IMG/VR virus record: IMGVR_UViG_3300043313_000992
Coordinates: 1-21,461 of that record
DNA from: a virus
Length of the DNA stretch: 21,461 nucleotides
Reading direction: 5' to 3' (one strand)
The notes below the pieces were generated by a model. The model saw only the letters and a program-made list of their open reading frames with translations, made no database searches and was not told the DNA's origin. The position numbers and the translations under genes were made by a program. Numbering within the stretch: position 1 is the first letter of the stretch; every line of letters starts with the position of its first letter. Positions 1-8,150 of this stretch are shown here, one piece after another.

Positions 1-83
1 GCGGCACGTTCCGGGAGCTGTTCCAGAACACCCGCCGCCGTGAGGGCCGCGACCGTCGCGCCAGGAGTTTGCAGGGATGGTAG
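1..83 (+). CDS. C-terminal end of upstream gene (possible terminase large subunit)
   Basis: A reading frame open from the window edge (codons starting at base 3) ends with TAG at 81-83. The visible tail is about 26 residues, strongly basic, and reads GTFRELFQNTRRREGRDRRA near its start. It overlaps the portal start codon at 77 by 7 bases, which indicates translational coupling with the portal gene. In tailed phages the gene directly before the portal is usually the large terminase subunit, so that is the best guess, but no ATPase or nuclease motif is in view and the identity rests on position alone. Confidence 0.45.
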   Translation, partial: GTFRELFQNTRRREGRDRRARSLQGW

Positions 84-2680
84 ACACCTTCGACAACTCC
101 TTGATGAGCATGTTCGCCGGCGGGAGCCCTGACGCCTCGGCTGATTCCGACATCAATTCCGACACCGGCAAGCCCAACACCATCCCGCGCAACCGCCCCG
201 ACCCACCCGATCGGCGCAAGCGCCTGGTCAGCAGCTGGACCGAGCGGGTCAAGAAGGCCAAGCGGTTCTGGAAGCCGGCCTTCACCCGCATGCGCGAGGA
301 CCAGGAGTTCTGCTTCGGCAAGCAGTGGTCCAAGGACAGCCAGGACGCGCGCTACGTCGCCAATCTGACGCTGCGCCTGGTCGCCCAGAAAACCGCATTC
401 CTCTATGCGAAAAACCCCAAGGCGGTGGCCAAGAAGCGCAAGCGGCTGAACGCCACCTCCTGGGACGAGAGCCAGACCACGCTCAACCAGCTCATGCAGT
501 CCGGGGCCATGATGATGGGCCAGATGGGTGGTCCGCCCGGCATGGGCGGCCCGCCGGGGATGCCGCCCGGCATGGCCGGCGGCATGCTCAACCAGGCCGC
601 CGGTGCGGTGTCCGGCATGATGCCGACCGCCACCCAACAGCCGCCCGACATCAACATGATGATGGCCGGCGGGATGCCCAGCCCGCCGCCGTCGATGGCA
701 CCCTCGTCCGCCATCAACCAGATCTCCGGCCAGATGGGCGCTGCCATGGGCGGTGCCACGATGCCTGGAATGGGCGCTGGGCCGATACCGGGGGAGATGC
801 AGCAACCACCCGGCCTCGGCGATCAGCTCGGCCAGGCTGCTGCCGGTGCGATCGCCGGCGGCATGCCTGGCGGGCCGAGCCCCTTGGCGGCACAGGCGGT
901 CGGCAGCGGCATCGACATCATGATGGACGCCGCGCGCGTCAAGAACGAGAACATCATGATGGACAAGCTCGCGCAGACGCTGGAGCTGCTCTACGCCTAC
1001 GAGGTCGATAACCAGCCGCACCCGTTCAAGGGCATGCTGAAGATGACAGTCAGAAGGGCTGTCACCAACGGCGTGGCCTACGTCAAGCTCGGTTACGAGC
1101 GCGTGATGCAGCAGCGGCCGGATCTGGAGAAAGGCATCGCGGACGCTAGTGAGAAGCTCGCCACGCTTGAGCGACTTGCCGCCGACGCGGCCGATAACAT
1201 CACCGACGAGAACGATTTCGAAGCGGAGCAGACCAAGCTCTTGTTGCAGGATCTGATGCAGCAGAAGGGCGCGGTGGTGCGTGAAGGTCTTACCTTCGAT
1301 TACCCTCTATCCACGCGCATCATCCCCGACGTGAAGTGCATCGACATCAAGAACTGGGTCGCCGCCGACTGGGTCGCTGAAGAGTATCTGATGTCCACCT
1401 CCGAGATCGAAGAGATCTACGGCGTGGACGTGCGCGGACACTGCAACGAATATGGCACCTCCGACGACGGCGCGATGTCGTTCTCGGCCGAGGACCACCA
1501 CAACTCCACTGGCAAGTGGAACGACAGCGAGCGCGACGACAAGAACGCGCTGGTGTGGGAGGTCTACAACCGCAAGGACGGGTTGGTTTACACGATCTGC
1601 GACGGCTACCCGGAGTTCCTGCGCGAGCCGGCATCACCTGAAGTCTACAACGAACGCTTCTATCCCTGGTACGCGCTGATGTTCAACGGCATCGAGGACG
1701 AGAAGGAGCTGTACCCTCCGTCTGATGTGCGACTTATGCGTGATATGCAGCTTGAGTATAACCGCTGCCGTGAAGGCCTGAAGGAGCAGCGCATCGCCGG
1801 TCGGCCGTTTATTGGGGTCGTCGCCGGCGCGATGGACGAGGAAGATCTCGACAAGATCACCAACCGCGCGGCCAATGCGGTGATCGAGCTGAACGCCTTG
1901 CAGCCGAATCAGGACATCAAGCAACTGCTCCAGGCCTACGCCGGCGCGGGCATCGACCCGAACCTCTATGAGGTGAACCCGGTCTACGAAGACATTCTTA
2001 GAACAACCGGCATCCAGGAAGCGAACCTGGGTGGCACATCAAACACCACCGCCACCCAGGCCCAGATCGCCGAGGGCTCGCGCATGACCAGCATGGGCAG
2101 CAACATCGACGACCTTAATGACCTCTTAACCCAGCTCGCCCGCAACGGTGGCCAGATCCTGCTGCGCGAGATGAGCCAGGAGCGGGTCAAGAAAGTGGTC
2201 GGCCAGGGCGCTGTCTGGCCGATGAATGCCGAGGCGCAGGACATCGCCAACGAGATCCTGCTTGAGATCGAGGCCGGCAGCATGGGCCGGCCGAACCAGG
2301 CGCAGGAGATCGCCAATGCCCAGCGTCTTTACCCGCTGCTCATACAGCTCCCTGGTATCGATCCTGAATTTCTCGCTAAGGATGTACTTCGTAGGCTTGA
2401 TGATCGACTTGACCTTACGGAGGCATTCAAGAGCGCCCTTCCGTCTATTGTCGCGATGAACGGGATGGTGACCGGCGGTGGTGCCGCCGGGCCGACTGCA
2501 CCCGGCGCGGGTGCCGGACCTGGCGCGATGATGGGGCCCCAGGGTGCCGTCAACGCGCCGGGGCAGAGCCCGCCCCCGCCCGGCGGGCCGCCGGACGCGG
2601 GCACCACCCTGGAAGGCACCATGCCCGGTCGGCCGCATCCGATGCCGCAGCAGGTCAAGATGCCGGCCATGCCGGGATGA
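77..2680 (+). CDS. Portal protein with long Met/Gly/Pro-rich insertion
   Basis: Likely head-tail connector (portal), the dodecameric ring at the capsid vertex through which DNA is packaged and ejected. It is 867 aa, much longer than the roughly 500-750 aa usual for podovirus portals. Residues about 50-130 (SWTERVKKAKRFWKPAF, then FGKQWSKDSQDARYVANLTL) and 290-790 look like a portal body, with the late helical part around VNPVYEDILRTTGI and TATQAQIAEGSRMTSMGSNI. Two low-complexity segments account for the extra length: an insertion at about residues 144-278, full of MGG, PPGM and GGM units, and a tail from about 791 to 867 rich in Gly, Pro and Met. ATG at 77 follows GCAGGG and overlaps the upstream stop. 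Scaffolding and capsid genes follow directly, which supports the call. The family is inferred from size, position and local similarity rather than a signature motif. Confidence 0.8.
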   Translation: MVDTFDNSLMSMFAGGSPDASADSDINSDTGKPNTIPRNRPDPPDRRKRLVSSWTERVKKAKRFWKPAFTRMREDQEFCFGKQWSKDSQDARYVANLTLRLVAQKTAFLYAKNPKAVAKKRKRLNATSWDESQTTLNQLMQSGAMMMGQMGGPPGMGGPPGMPPGMAGGMLNQAAGAVSGMMPTATQQPPDINMMMAGGMPSPPPSMAPSSAINQISGQMGAAMGGATMPGMGAGPIPGEMQQPPGLGDQLGQAAAGAIAGGMPGGPSPLAAQAVGSGIDIMMDAARVKNENIMMDKLAQTLELLYAYEVDNQPHPFKGMLKMTVRRAVTNGVAYVKLGYERVMQQRPDLEKGIADASEKLATLERLAADAADNITDENDFEAEQTKLLLQDLMQQKGAVVREGLTFDYPLSTRIIPDVKCIDIKNWVAADWVAEEYLMSTSEIEEIYGVDVRGHCNEYGTSDDGAMSFSAEDHHNSTGKWNDSERDDKNALVWEVYNRKDGLVYTICDGYPEFLREPASPEVYNERFYPWYALMFNGIEDEKELYPPSDVRLMRDMQLEYNRCREGLKEQRIAGRPFIGVVAGAMDEEDLDKITNRAANAVIELNALQPNQDIKQLLQAYAGAGIDPNLYEVNPVYEDILRTTGIQEANLGGTSNTTATQAQIAEGSRMTSMGSNIDDLNDLLTQLARNGGQILLREMSQERVKKVVGQGAVWPMNAEAQDIANEILLEIEAGSMGRPNQAQEIANAQRLYPLLIQLPGIDPEFLAKDVLRRLDDRLDLTEAFKSALPSIVAMNGMVTGGGAAGPTAPGAGAGPGAMMGPQGAVNAPGQSPPPPGGPPDAGTTLEGTMPGRPHPMPQQVKMPAMPG

Positions 2681-2681
2681 C

Positions 2682-2700
2682 ACGCCAGAAAATCTGGCGT
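2682..2700 (+). terminator. Hairpin terminator/attenuator after portal gene
   Basis: A perfect 8-base-pair inverted repeat, ACGCCAGA then loop AAA then TCTGGCGT, starts two bases after the portal stop and is followed by ATTTGTC. The T run is short, so termination is probably partial. It would lower transcription from portal into scaffold, or protect the portal message 3' end. Confidence 0.55.
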
Positions 2701-2743
2701 ATTTGTCAACTGATGGTGCCGACCGGCACCGGGAGAACAAGAT

Positions 2744-3817
2744 ATGGCTGAAGTCATCGAGCGGGAACTTGCTTCCGAGCTTGCTCCGCTTGAACCAGCG
2801 CCTTCGCCAGGCGCGACCGACGACCAGGCATCCTCGTCAGGTGCAGACCAGGGCGAAACCAGAGAGAGTCTTCTTGAAGCCGTCCAGCGCGCAGTGCCTG
2901 AGCTGCGTCGTGACGCCGAAGAAGATGCCGATGGTTCCGATGGGGCTTCGCCAGCCCAAGTCGCGAGGAACAGGTCCGACGACGATCCTGATCTCCCCGA
3001 CGAGGTTACGCAGGCCGAGCTAGCCAAATATTCCAAGAGCGCGACGCAACGCATCAAGAAGCTGAACGCACAGCGGCAGAAGTCCGCCGCTGACGTTCAG
3101 CGTCTGACGCAGCGTCTATCGGCGATCGAGTCGAGCGCGAATGCTGCTGACCAGGTCACCAAGTATCTTAACGACCACGATATCAGTCGCGAAGATTTCT
3201 TGTTCGTCCTGGAGATGGCCGCAGCGATGCGCCAGGGCGACTTCCCCAGGTTTCATGCGGGCGTGAAGCCCTACATGCGGCTGGCGGAAGAGTACCTTGG
3301 CATCACGCTGCCCAATGACCTGCAAGAGCGGGTCAACCAGGGGCACATGACGACCCAGGCCGCGGCCTTGTTCTCGCGAGAGCGCATGGACCGGGCAATG
3401 GCGCAGACAAATGCGCAGCGCCAGCAGTTGGCGTTGCAGCAGCACCAGGTGGCGTCAACCCAGCAGCAGCAGCAGTGGCAAAAGGAAAACCTGGCGGTTC
3501 GCGTGCGTGACACTGTCGATGCATGGGAGGCCAAGATTGCGCGATCGGACCCGGACTACGCGGCGAAGAAACCCGCTGTTCAGAACACAATGTGGGCCGT
3601 CGTCCGCGAGCAGGGCATTCCGCAATCGCCCGAGCATGCGGTGCAGATCGCCCAGGAGGCACTGCGCCGCGTCAACGCGCAGTACCGCGCCTGGGCACCT
3701 CAACGGCGGCCGACAATGCGAACTCCGAGCAGCACCGGACGAACCGCCGGCGTATCCTCGGAGCCGACATCGCTGCTGGAAGCAGTCAGATTCGCGCGCG
3801 AAGGAGCGAGCCGGTAA
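2744..3817 (+). CDS. Capsid scaffolding protein (putative)
   Basis: A 357 aa protein between portal and major capsid genes, the usual place for the internal scaffold that guides procapsid assembly and then leaves. Residues 1-90 are acidic and probably disordered (ELASELAPLEPAPSPGATD, then DGSD, DDDPDLPDE). Residues about 95-130 form a likely coiled coil (SATQRIKKLNAQRQKSAADV, QRLTQRLSAIE). A Gln-rich helix follows at about 217-250, and a basic tail containing QRRPTMRTPSSTGRTA is at the C-terminus, where scaffolds often contact coat protein. The composition and helical character fit a scaffold, but no diagnostic motif is visible. ATG at 2744 has GGGAGA at 2731-2736 as ribosome site. A fused protease is not seen. 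Confidence 0.65.
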   Translation: MAEVIERELASELAPLEPAPSPGATDDQASSSGADQGETRESLLEAVQRAVPELRRDAEEDADGSDGASPAQVARNRSDDDPDLPDEVTQAELAKYSKSATQRIKKLNAQRQKSAADVQRLTQRLSAIESSANAADQVTKYLNDHDISREDFLFVLEMAAAMRQGDFPRFHAGVKPYMRLAEEYLGITLPNDLQERVNQGHMTTQAAALFSRERMDRAMAQTNAQRQQLALQQHQVASTQQQQQWQKENLAVRVRDTVDAWEAKIARSDPDYAAKKPAVQNTMWAVVREQGIPQSPEHAVQIAQEALRRVNAQYRAWAPQRRPTMRTPSSTGRTAGVSSEPTSLLEAVRFAREGASR

Positions 3818-3834
3818 CCTCTCAGGGGTGACCG

Positions 3835-4953
3835 ATGCCAACCTACACTGCACCGCTACTCAACCACATCACGACCGCTGCGCTCGACTACTGGATGAAC
3901 AAGGGGACCGCCTTCAAGGAGGCGATTGCCGAGAAGCCGTTGCTCGCCATGATGGAGAGCAAGAAGAAGACCTTCCCCGGCGGCAAGGGCAATATCATCA
4001 TCTCGGTCAAGGGCGACTACGGCAACACCGCAGCGCCTGGTACGGCCGACCAGGTCATCGGCTACCAGCTCGATGACGCGGTCACCTACTACACGCCGGC
4101 CAACCTCACGCAGGCGGTCTTCCCCTGGAAGGAAATGCACATCGGCATCACGCTCACCCACTCCGAGCTGAAGACCGATGGCATCACTGTGACCGACTCA
4201 GGCTCCGGCGATGACACCTCCGAGCACTCCGGCCGCGACGACACCGTCCTGGTCGGCCTCTTGCAGGACGCGCTGGAGGATGTCAGCGAGCAGTACGCCC
4301 GCGGCATGAACAACCTGCTGTGGACCAACGGCGCTGCCGACCCGAAGGCGCTCGCCGGCATGGCGGCGCTGGTCACCGACACGCCAGGCACCGGCATCGT
4401 CGCCGGCATCGATCGCGCCACCCGCACCTGGTGGCGTAACCGCGCCTACACCGCGGCGATGGGTACAGCGGTTGGAACGACCCCTGCGCTCGCGGCCTGG
4501 GGCGGCGGTCCGATCACGTCGGCAACCACCAACGGCGGCTCGCTGATCACGCTGCTCCAGAAGGAGTATCGCCAGCTTACCCGCTACGGCGGCAAGCCCA
4601 ACACGGCGTTCTGTGGCAGTGACTGGCTCGGCGCGCTGGAGACAGAACTTCGCGCCAACGGCAACTACTCGATGCAGGGCTTTGCATCGGGCAAGGACAT
4701 CTCGGTCGGCAAAATCTCGTATATGGGGACCGACTTCGAGTACGACCCGACCCTCGACCAGCTCGGCAAATCCAAGCGTTGCTACTGGTTCGATTCGCGG
4801 GACATCTACCTGGTGGCGATGCAGGACGAATGGCGTCACCAGCATTCACCGGACCGGGAGCCGACGAAGTACGTCATCTACCGGGCCATCACCTCGACCG
4901 GGCAGCTCTGTGCCCGCCGCCTTAACAGCGCGGTGGTTATGGATATTGCCTGA
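3835..4953 (+). CDS. Major capsid protein
   Basis: A 372 aa protein expected to form the icosahedral shell, probably with the HK97 fold shared by tailed phages. It starts MPTYTAPLLNHITTAALDYW. A basic stretch, ESKKKTFPGGKGNIIISVKG (about residues 42-61), is followed by alternating strands and helices typical of coat proteins, and the end is rich in strands (IYLVAMQDEW, KYVIYRAITSTGQLC). Assignment rests on length, place after portal and scaffold, and uniform GC-rich codon use of a strongly expressed gene. ATG at 3835 is preceded by AGGGG at 3823-3827. A strong hairpin terminator follows the stop, as is common after the most expressed phage gene. No slippery site suggesting a second, extended coat form was seen near the 3' end. 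Confidence 0.75.
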   Translation: MPTYTAPLLNHITTAALDYWMNKGTAFKEAIAEKPLLAMMESKKKTFPGGKGNIIISVKGDYGNTAAPGTADQVIGYQLDDAVTYYTPANLTQAVFPWKEMHIGITLTHSELKTDGITVTDSGSGDDTSEHSGRDDTVLVGLLQDALEDVSEQYARGMNNLLWTNGAADPKALAGMAALVTDTPGTGIVAGIDRATRTWWRNRAYTAAMGTAVGTTPALAAWGGGPITSATTNGGSLITLLQKEYRQLTRYGGKPNTAFCGSDWLGALETELRANGNYSMQGFASGKDISVGKISYMGTDFEYDPTLDQLGKSKRCYWFDSRDIYLVAMQDEWRHQHSPDREPTKYVIYRAITSTGQLCARRLNSAVVMDIA

Positions 4954-4956
4954 TCG

Positions 4957-5003
4957 GAAGCCGGGGCGCGCGGAGGAGAGCCCACGCGCTCCGGCCTTCT
5001 TTC
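4957..5003 (+). terminator. Strong hairpin terminator after major capsid gene
   Basis: The left arm at 4957-4970 (GAAGCCGGGGCGCG) pairs with the right arm at 4985-4999 (CGCGCTCCGGCCTTC), with one G-T pair and one bulged base, then TTCTTTC follows. The stem starts four bases after the capsid stop and ends before the next ribosome site (AAGGA at 5006-5010). It probably reduces readthrough so that coat message exceeds that of downstream genes. Confidence 0.65.
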
Positions 5004-5016
5004 ACAAGGATCAGCC

Positions 5017-5481
5017 ATGACGAAGCAAGTTCAGTACTGCACCTGCAAGATCAATCTTGCCGGCCAGAATTGCCACACCGTGATCTACACCGAGCACAAC
5101 CCGGTGACGTGGCCGGAGGTGCAGGTGCTGATGCAGTTGCACGGCGAAGAGAACGTCATGGACATCATGCCGTGCGGCGTCGGCGAGGTGTGGCCGACAG
5201 AAGAGAAGAACCGCCTCGCTGCCCTCTACGGCAAGCGGATCACCGAGACATGCTTCCCCGGCCGCGCCTTCCGCATGGACTACATGATGACCGAGGAGAC
5301 GAACCTCCCGCATTATGAAGGCGGCACGCTGTCCACCAAGGTCGCGATGCCTGGCGCGCACAAGAATGGCGACGACGAGGACGACGGCGGCGAGGACGAG
5401 ATCATCAAGGCAACAACGCAGCTGGACCCGATCTTCAAGCCCGGCCGTAACCGCCGCGCGGAAGCTAAACAGGAGGCCTGA
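5017..5481 (+). CDS. Conserved phage protein of unknown function, after capsid
   Basis: A 154 aa protein beginning MTKQVQYCTCKINLAGQNCH. I do not recognise a named family. Residues 1-110 look folded, with three cysteines in the first 20 residues and the segment WPEVQVLMQLHGEENVMDIM. Residues about 115-130 are very acidic (DDEDDGGEDE) and the end is basic (KPGRNRRAEAKQEA). Placement between capsid and adaptor would suit a head-completion or minor virion protein, but that is inference. ATG at 5017 has AAGGA at 5006-5010. Its TGA shares one base with the ATG of the adaptor gene, so the two are translationally coupled. Confidence 0.75.
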   Translation: MTKQVQYCTCKINLAGQNCHTVIYTEHNPVTWPEVQVLMQLHGEENVMDIMPCGVGEVWPTEEKNRLAALYGKRITETCFPGRAFRMDYMMTEETNLPHYEGGTLSTKVAMPGAHKNGDDEDDGGEDEIIKATTQLDPIFKPGRNRRAEAKQEA

Positions 5482-6224
5482 TGCCGCTCGGTGTCCCGCT
5501 GATCACGCTGCGAAGGGAGCTGCGTGCCGAAACCGGCACCAGCCTCAACCCGCTCCAGGGCACCCAGGCCCAGGAGACGATGGATATCATCATCGATCGC
5601 CAGCAGCGTGAACTGTGGGACGCTTACAACTGGCCGCACCTGGAGATCTGGCTGGACCTGTCGCTGGAGATCGAACAGTCACTTTACGACTACGCGCCTG
5701 GAATGATGTTCGAACAGATCCAGGAGATGTATGTGGCGACATCGTCCACCACCAACTGGCAGCGGCTGGAGTACGGGGTGAAGCCATGGGCGGTGCCACC
5801 GAGCGGCAACCGCGTCGGCACACCGTCACGTTGGCGCAACATCGCCACCGTGGACATGAGCGGCGCAACGCCCATCACAAATCCAGTGGGGCAATTCGAG
5901 CTGATCCCTGCGCCCAACACCGGCGATATGCTTCTTCGCCAGAAGGGCCAGGCCCCGGTCAACCCACTGGTCGCCGACAGCGACTTCTGCGTGATCGACA
6001 GCAAGGCCATCGTCCTGTTCGCCGCCGCCGAGATGCTGGCGGTGCAGAAGTCCGAAGGCGCGCCGATCAAATTGACCAAGGCGCAGAACTATCTGCGCAA
6101 GCTGTTGCAGGACCAGGGCGCGGACAAGCGGCAGAATTACAACATGGGCGGCAACCACCGCGGCGGCAACGACCCCGACAAGATGCGCCGGCGGGTGCCG
6201 TACATCGACTACGTCCCCGGCTGA
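5481..6224 (+). CDS. Head-tail adaptor protein (T7 gp11 / SU10 adaptor-like)
   Basis: A 247 aa protein likely to form the adaptor ring joining portal to tail. The N-terminal third is helical and holds QAQETMDIIIDRQQRELWDA followed by YNWPHLEI, a pattern common in podovirus adaptors where a long helix leads to a W-P-containing loop and a strand-rich insertion. The middle has strands (WRNIATVDM, QFELIPAPNTGDMLLRQKG). The last part is helical (AIVLFAAAEMLAVQKSEG, then AQNYLRKLLQDQGADKRQNY) and ends in a basic segment that could contact the portal. The length matches known adaptors of about 200-260 aa. It is coupled by TGATG to the gene before. Family call is from pattern and position. Confidence 0.6.
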   Translation: MPLGVPLITLRRELRAETGTSLNPLQGTQAQETMDIIIDRQQRELWDAYNWPHLEIWLDLSLEIEQSLYDYAPGMMFEQIQEMYVATSSTTNWQRLEYGVKPWAVPPSGNRVGTPSRWRNIATVDMSGATPITNPVGQFELIPAPNTGDMLLRQKGQAPVNPLVADSDFCVIDSKAIVLFAAAEMLAVQKSEGAPIKLTKAQNYLRKLLQDQGADKRQNYNMGGNHRGGNDPDKMRRRVPYIDYVPG

Positions 6225-6237
6225 TCGGGGGGTCCAG

Positions 6238-7635
6238 GTGCCATATTTCACCGTTACCGATTTCGCCGCCGGGCTCGACCTGCGCCGCAGCGAGCTGACC
6301 GCGCCGGCCGGCACCATGCGCTCGCTGATCAACGCCCACATCACGCCGGGCGGTGAAATAGAAAAGCGCATGGCGTTCGTGCCGTTCTGGACCTGTGACC
6401 CCGCCACCAAAGGCTTGGTGTCGGTCGATCAGAAGCTCTACACCTTCGGCCCGAACGGCCCCTACAAGACAGAACCCAGCGGCGGCCAGGACAGCTGGAC
6501 CATCGGCGTCCTCGGCCAGCAGACGCCTTCCATCTACGAGATCATCGACTACGACCTGTTCGACAACCAGGTGTTCGTCATCCTCTGGACCGACGCCGCC
6601 GGCAATGTCGTGCGCTGCTACAACGGCTCAAGCATCGTTGAGGCAAGAGGCTTCTACTGTCGCACTTACAAGACAAAAATCTACAGCGTCTCGACCACCG
6701 TGCTGTACTTCTCCAGCGTCGGCAATCCAGCGGACTGGGTCGGCACCGGCTCGGGATCGATCGACATGTCGCTCGGCGATTCCGACATGACGGACTGCCT
6801 GGCGCTGGAGGTCTACTACGACAAGCTGGCTGTCTTCTCCAAGACCGCCACGCAGCTCTGGGCGATCGATCCAGATCCGCTGAAGAACCAGTACACGCAG
6901 ACACTGCGCGAGGCCGGCTCGATCGCCTGGCGCAGCGTGATGCAGTACGGCTCCGGCGACGTGATGTATCTCGCGCCGTCAGGCATCCGCTCCTTGCGCG
7001 CGAGAAACTCATCGCTCGCTGCCGCCGTGTCCGACATCGGCTCGCCGCTGGACCCTGTCATACAAGACCTGTTCCGCATCATGGGCGCGGACTGGATGAG
7101 CGGCACCATCTCGATCCTGCAACCAGTGACCGGCCGCTTCTGGATCATCTTCCCGGATCGCATCTATGTGCTATCCGCGTTTCCGGGACCGAAGATCACG
7201 GCCTGGTCGGAATATGCACCCGGCTTCGTCATCACCGCCGCAGCCGTCTACAACAACCATGTGGTCGTGCGCGACACAGACAACATCGTCTACGCCTATG
7301 GCGGCATCTCCGACGAGGGCCCGGTCTACGACGACAGCTATGTCGAGCTGGTCTTCCCGTTCCACGCCGGCACTGATGCTGCCACCTCCAAGACCTTCAC
7401 CGCGCTGGATGCGACCTGCACCGGCGTGCCGTGGGATGTCTACATCGCGCTGAACCCGGAAGATCCTTTCGAGGAAGACTGGGTCGGCACCTTCGACGGC
7501 CCGACGTTTGCGCAAGGAAAGTTTGCGATACACGGCCACGCCACGCACATGTCGCTGCGGCTGCGTTCGCAGTCACCAGGCCCGCAGTTGCTGTCCAACA
7601 TGATCGTGCATTACCAGGTCGCGGAGAGCGGATGA
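6238..7635 (+). CDS. Tail nozzle / tail tubular-like protein
   Basis: A 465 aa strand-rich protein probably forming the short tail tube (nozzle), the counterpart of T7 gp12 or P22 gp10. It begins MPYFTVTDFAAGLDLRRSEL, and the phrase 'GLDLRRS...APAGTMRSLINAHITPGGEIEKR' (residues about 12-43, abbreviated) is the typical opening in which gene products read off a list of parameters. Repeated strand units such as DNQVFVILW, YDKLAVFSKTATQLWAI, GDVMYLAPSGIRSL and NNHVVVRDTDNIVYAYGG fit a beta-propeller body. It is shorter than T7 gp12 (about 800 aa). The start is GTG at 6238 after a G-rich stretch (GGGGGGT), and no nearby ATG fits. The stop overlaps the next ATG (ATGA), indicating coupling. Confidence 0.55.
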   Translation: MPYFTVTDFAAGLDLRRSELTAPAGTMRSLINAHITPGGEIEKRMAFVPFWTCDPATKGLVSVDQKLYTFGPNGPYKTEPSGGQDSWTIGVLGQQTPSIYEIIDYDLFDNQVFVILWTDAAGNVVRCYNGSSIVEARGFYCRTYKTKIYSVSTTVLYFSSVGNPADWVGTGSGSIDMSLGDSDMTDCLALEVYYDKLAVFSKTATQLWAIDPDPLKNQYTQTLREAGSIAWRSVMQYGSGDVMYLAPSGIRSLRARNSSLAAAVSDIGSPLDPVIQDLFRIMGADWMSGTISILQPVTGRFWIIFPDRIYVLSAFPGPKITAWSEYAPGFVITAAAVYNNHVVVRDTDNIVYAYGGISDEGPVYDDSYVELVFPFHAGTDAATSKTFTALDATCTGVPWDVYIALNPEDPFEEDWVGTFDGPTFAQGKFAIHGHATHMSLRLRSQSPGPQLLSNMIVHYQVAESG

Positions 7636-8150
7636 TCGAGATCGTCGCTGCCGATGCCGGCCACATCCGCGCGGTGCTGGCGGCGCTGCGAGAGGTTGAC
7701 GCCCGAGAAATGACCGCCTGCGCGATCGACCTCGACAAGCTGCCGGCCATCATCATGCGCCACAAGGTGTTCGCGTTCTGCGCCTGGGGCATGGAAGACG
7801 GCCCGGTCGCCATCTGGGGCATGGTGCAGCGCCGGCCCGGCGTGGGGGCCGGGTTCGCCTTCGGGACCGACCGCTGGGGGTCCGCCCTCCTCCCCATGCT
7901 GCGCCAGATCCGGGGTTTTGTGCTACCGTTCCTGGTGGCCTCGGACTATCACCGCGTCGAGGCCGCCGCTCTGGCTTACCGTTCTGATGTTGCAAACTTC
8001 ATGGAGCTGATCGGAGCCGAAGCCGAAGGCACGCTTCAGGGTTACGGCACCGCCGGCGAAGACTTCATATCCTACCGATGGCTCGCCGATGAATATTGCC
8101 AACCGCGAACTGCCTTCGCCGAAGCGGACCATCCATACGCCTCACATTGA
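7632..8150 (+). CDS. T7 gp13-like GNAT-fold virion-associated protein
   Basis: A 172 aa protein starting MIEIVAADAGHIRAVLAALR. The C-terminal part, DYHRVEAAALAYRSDVANFM (residues 105-124) then ELIGAEAEGTLQGYGTAGED and FISYRW, is the pattern I associate with the phage gp13/DUF2833 group: a strand, a helix carrying a 'new neighbour' residue series, then GFE-like and GEDF motifs of a GNAT-type fold. T7 gp13 is needed for assembling the internal core and is not known to be an enzyme. The frame is open far upstream, but ATG at 7632 is chosen because it overlaps the previous stop (ATGA), has GGAGAG just before it, and begins the first GNAT strand. Its position between nozzle and gp14-like genes matches T7. 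Confidence 0.65.
   Translation: MIEIVAADAGHIRAVLAALREVDAREMTACAIDLDKLPAIIMRHKVFAFCAWGMEDGPVAIWGMVQRRPGVGAGFAFGTDRWGSALLPMLRQIRGFVLPFLVASDYHRVEAAALAYRSDVANFMELIGAEAEGTLQGYGTAGEDFISYRWLADEYCQPRTAFAEADHPYASH

Noticed and set aside
403-759. Hydrophobic 118 aa reverse-strand frame inside the portal insertion
   Set aside because: Its Met/Pro/Ala pattern is the mirror of the portal's PPGM/MGG codons, so it is a by-product of low complexity.
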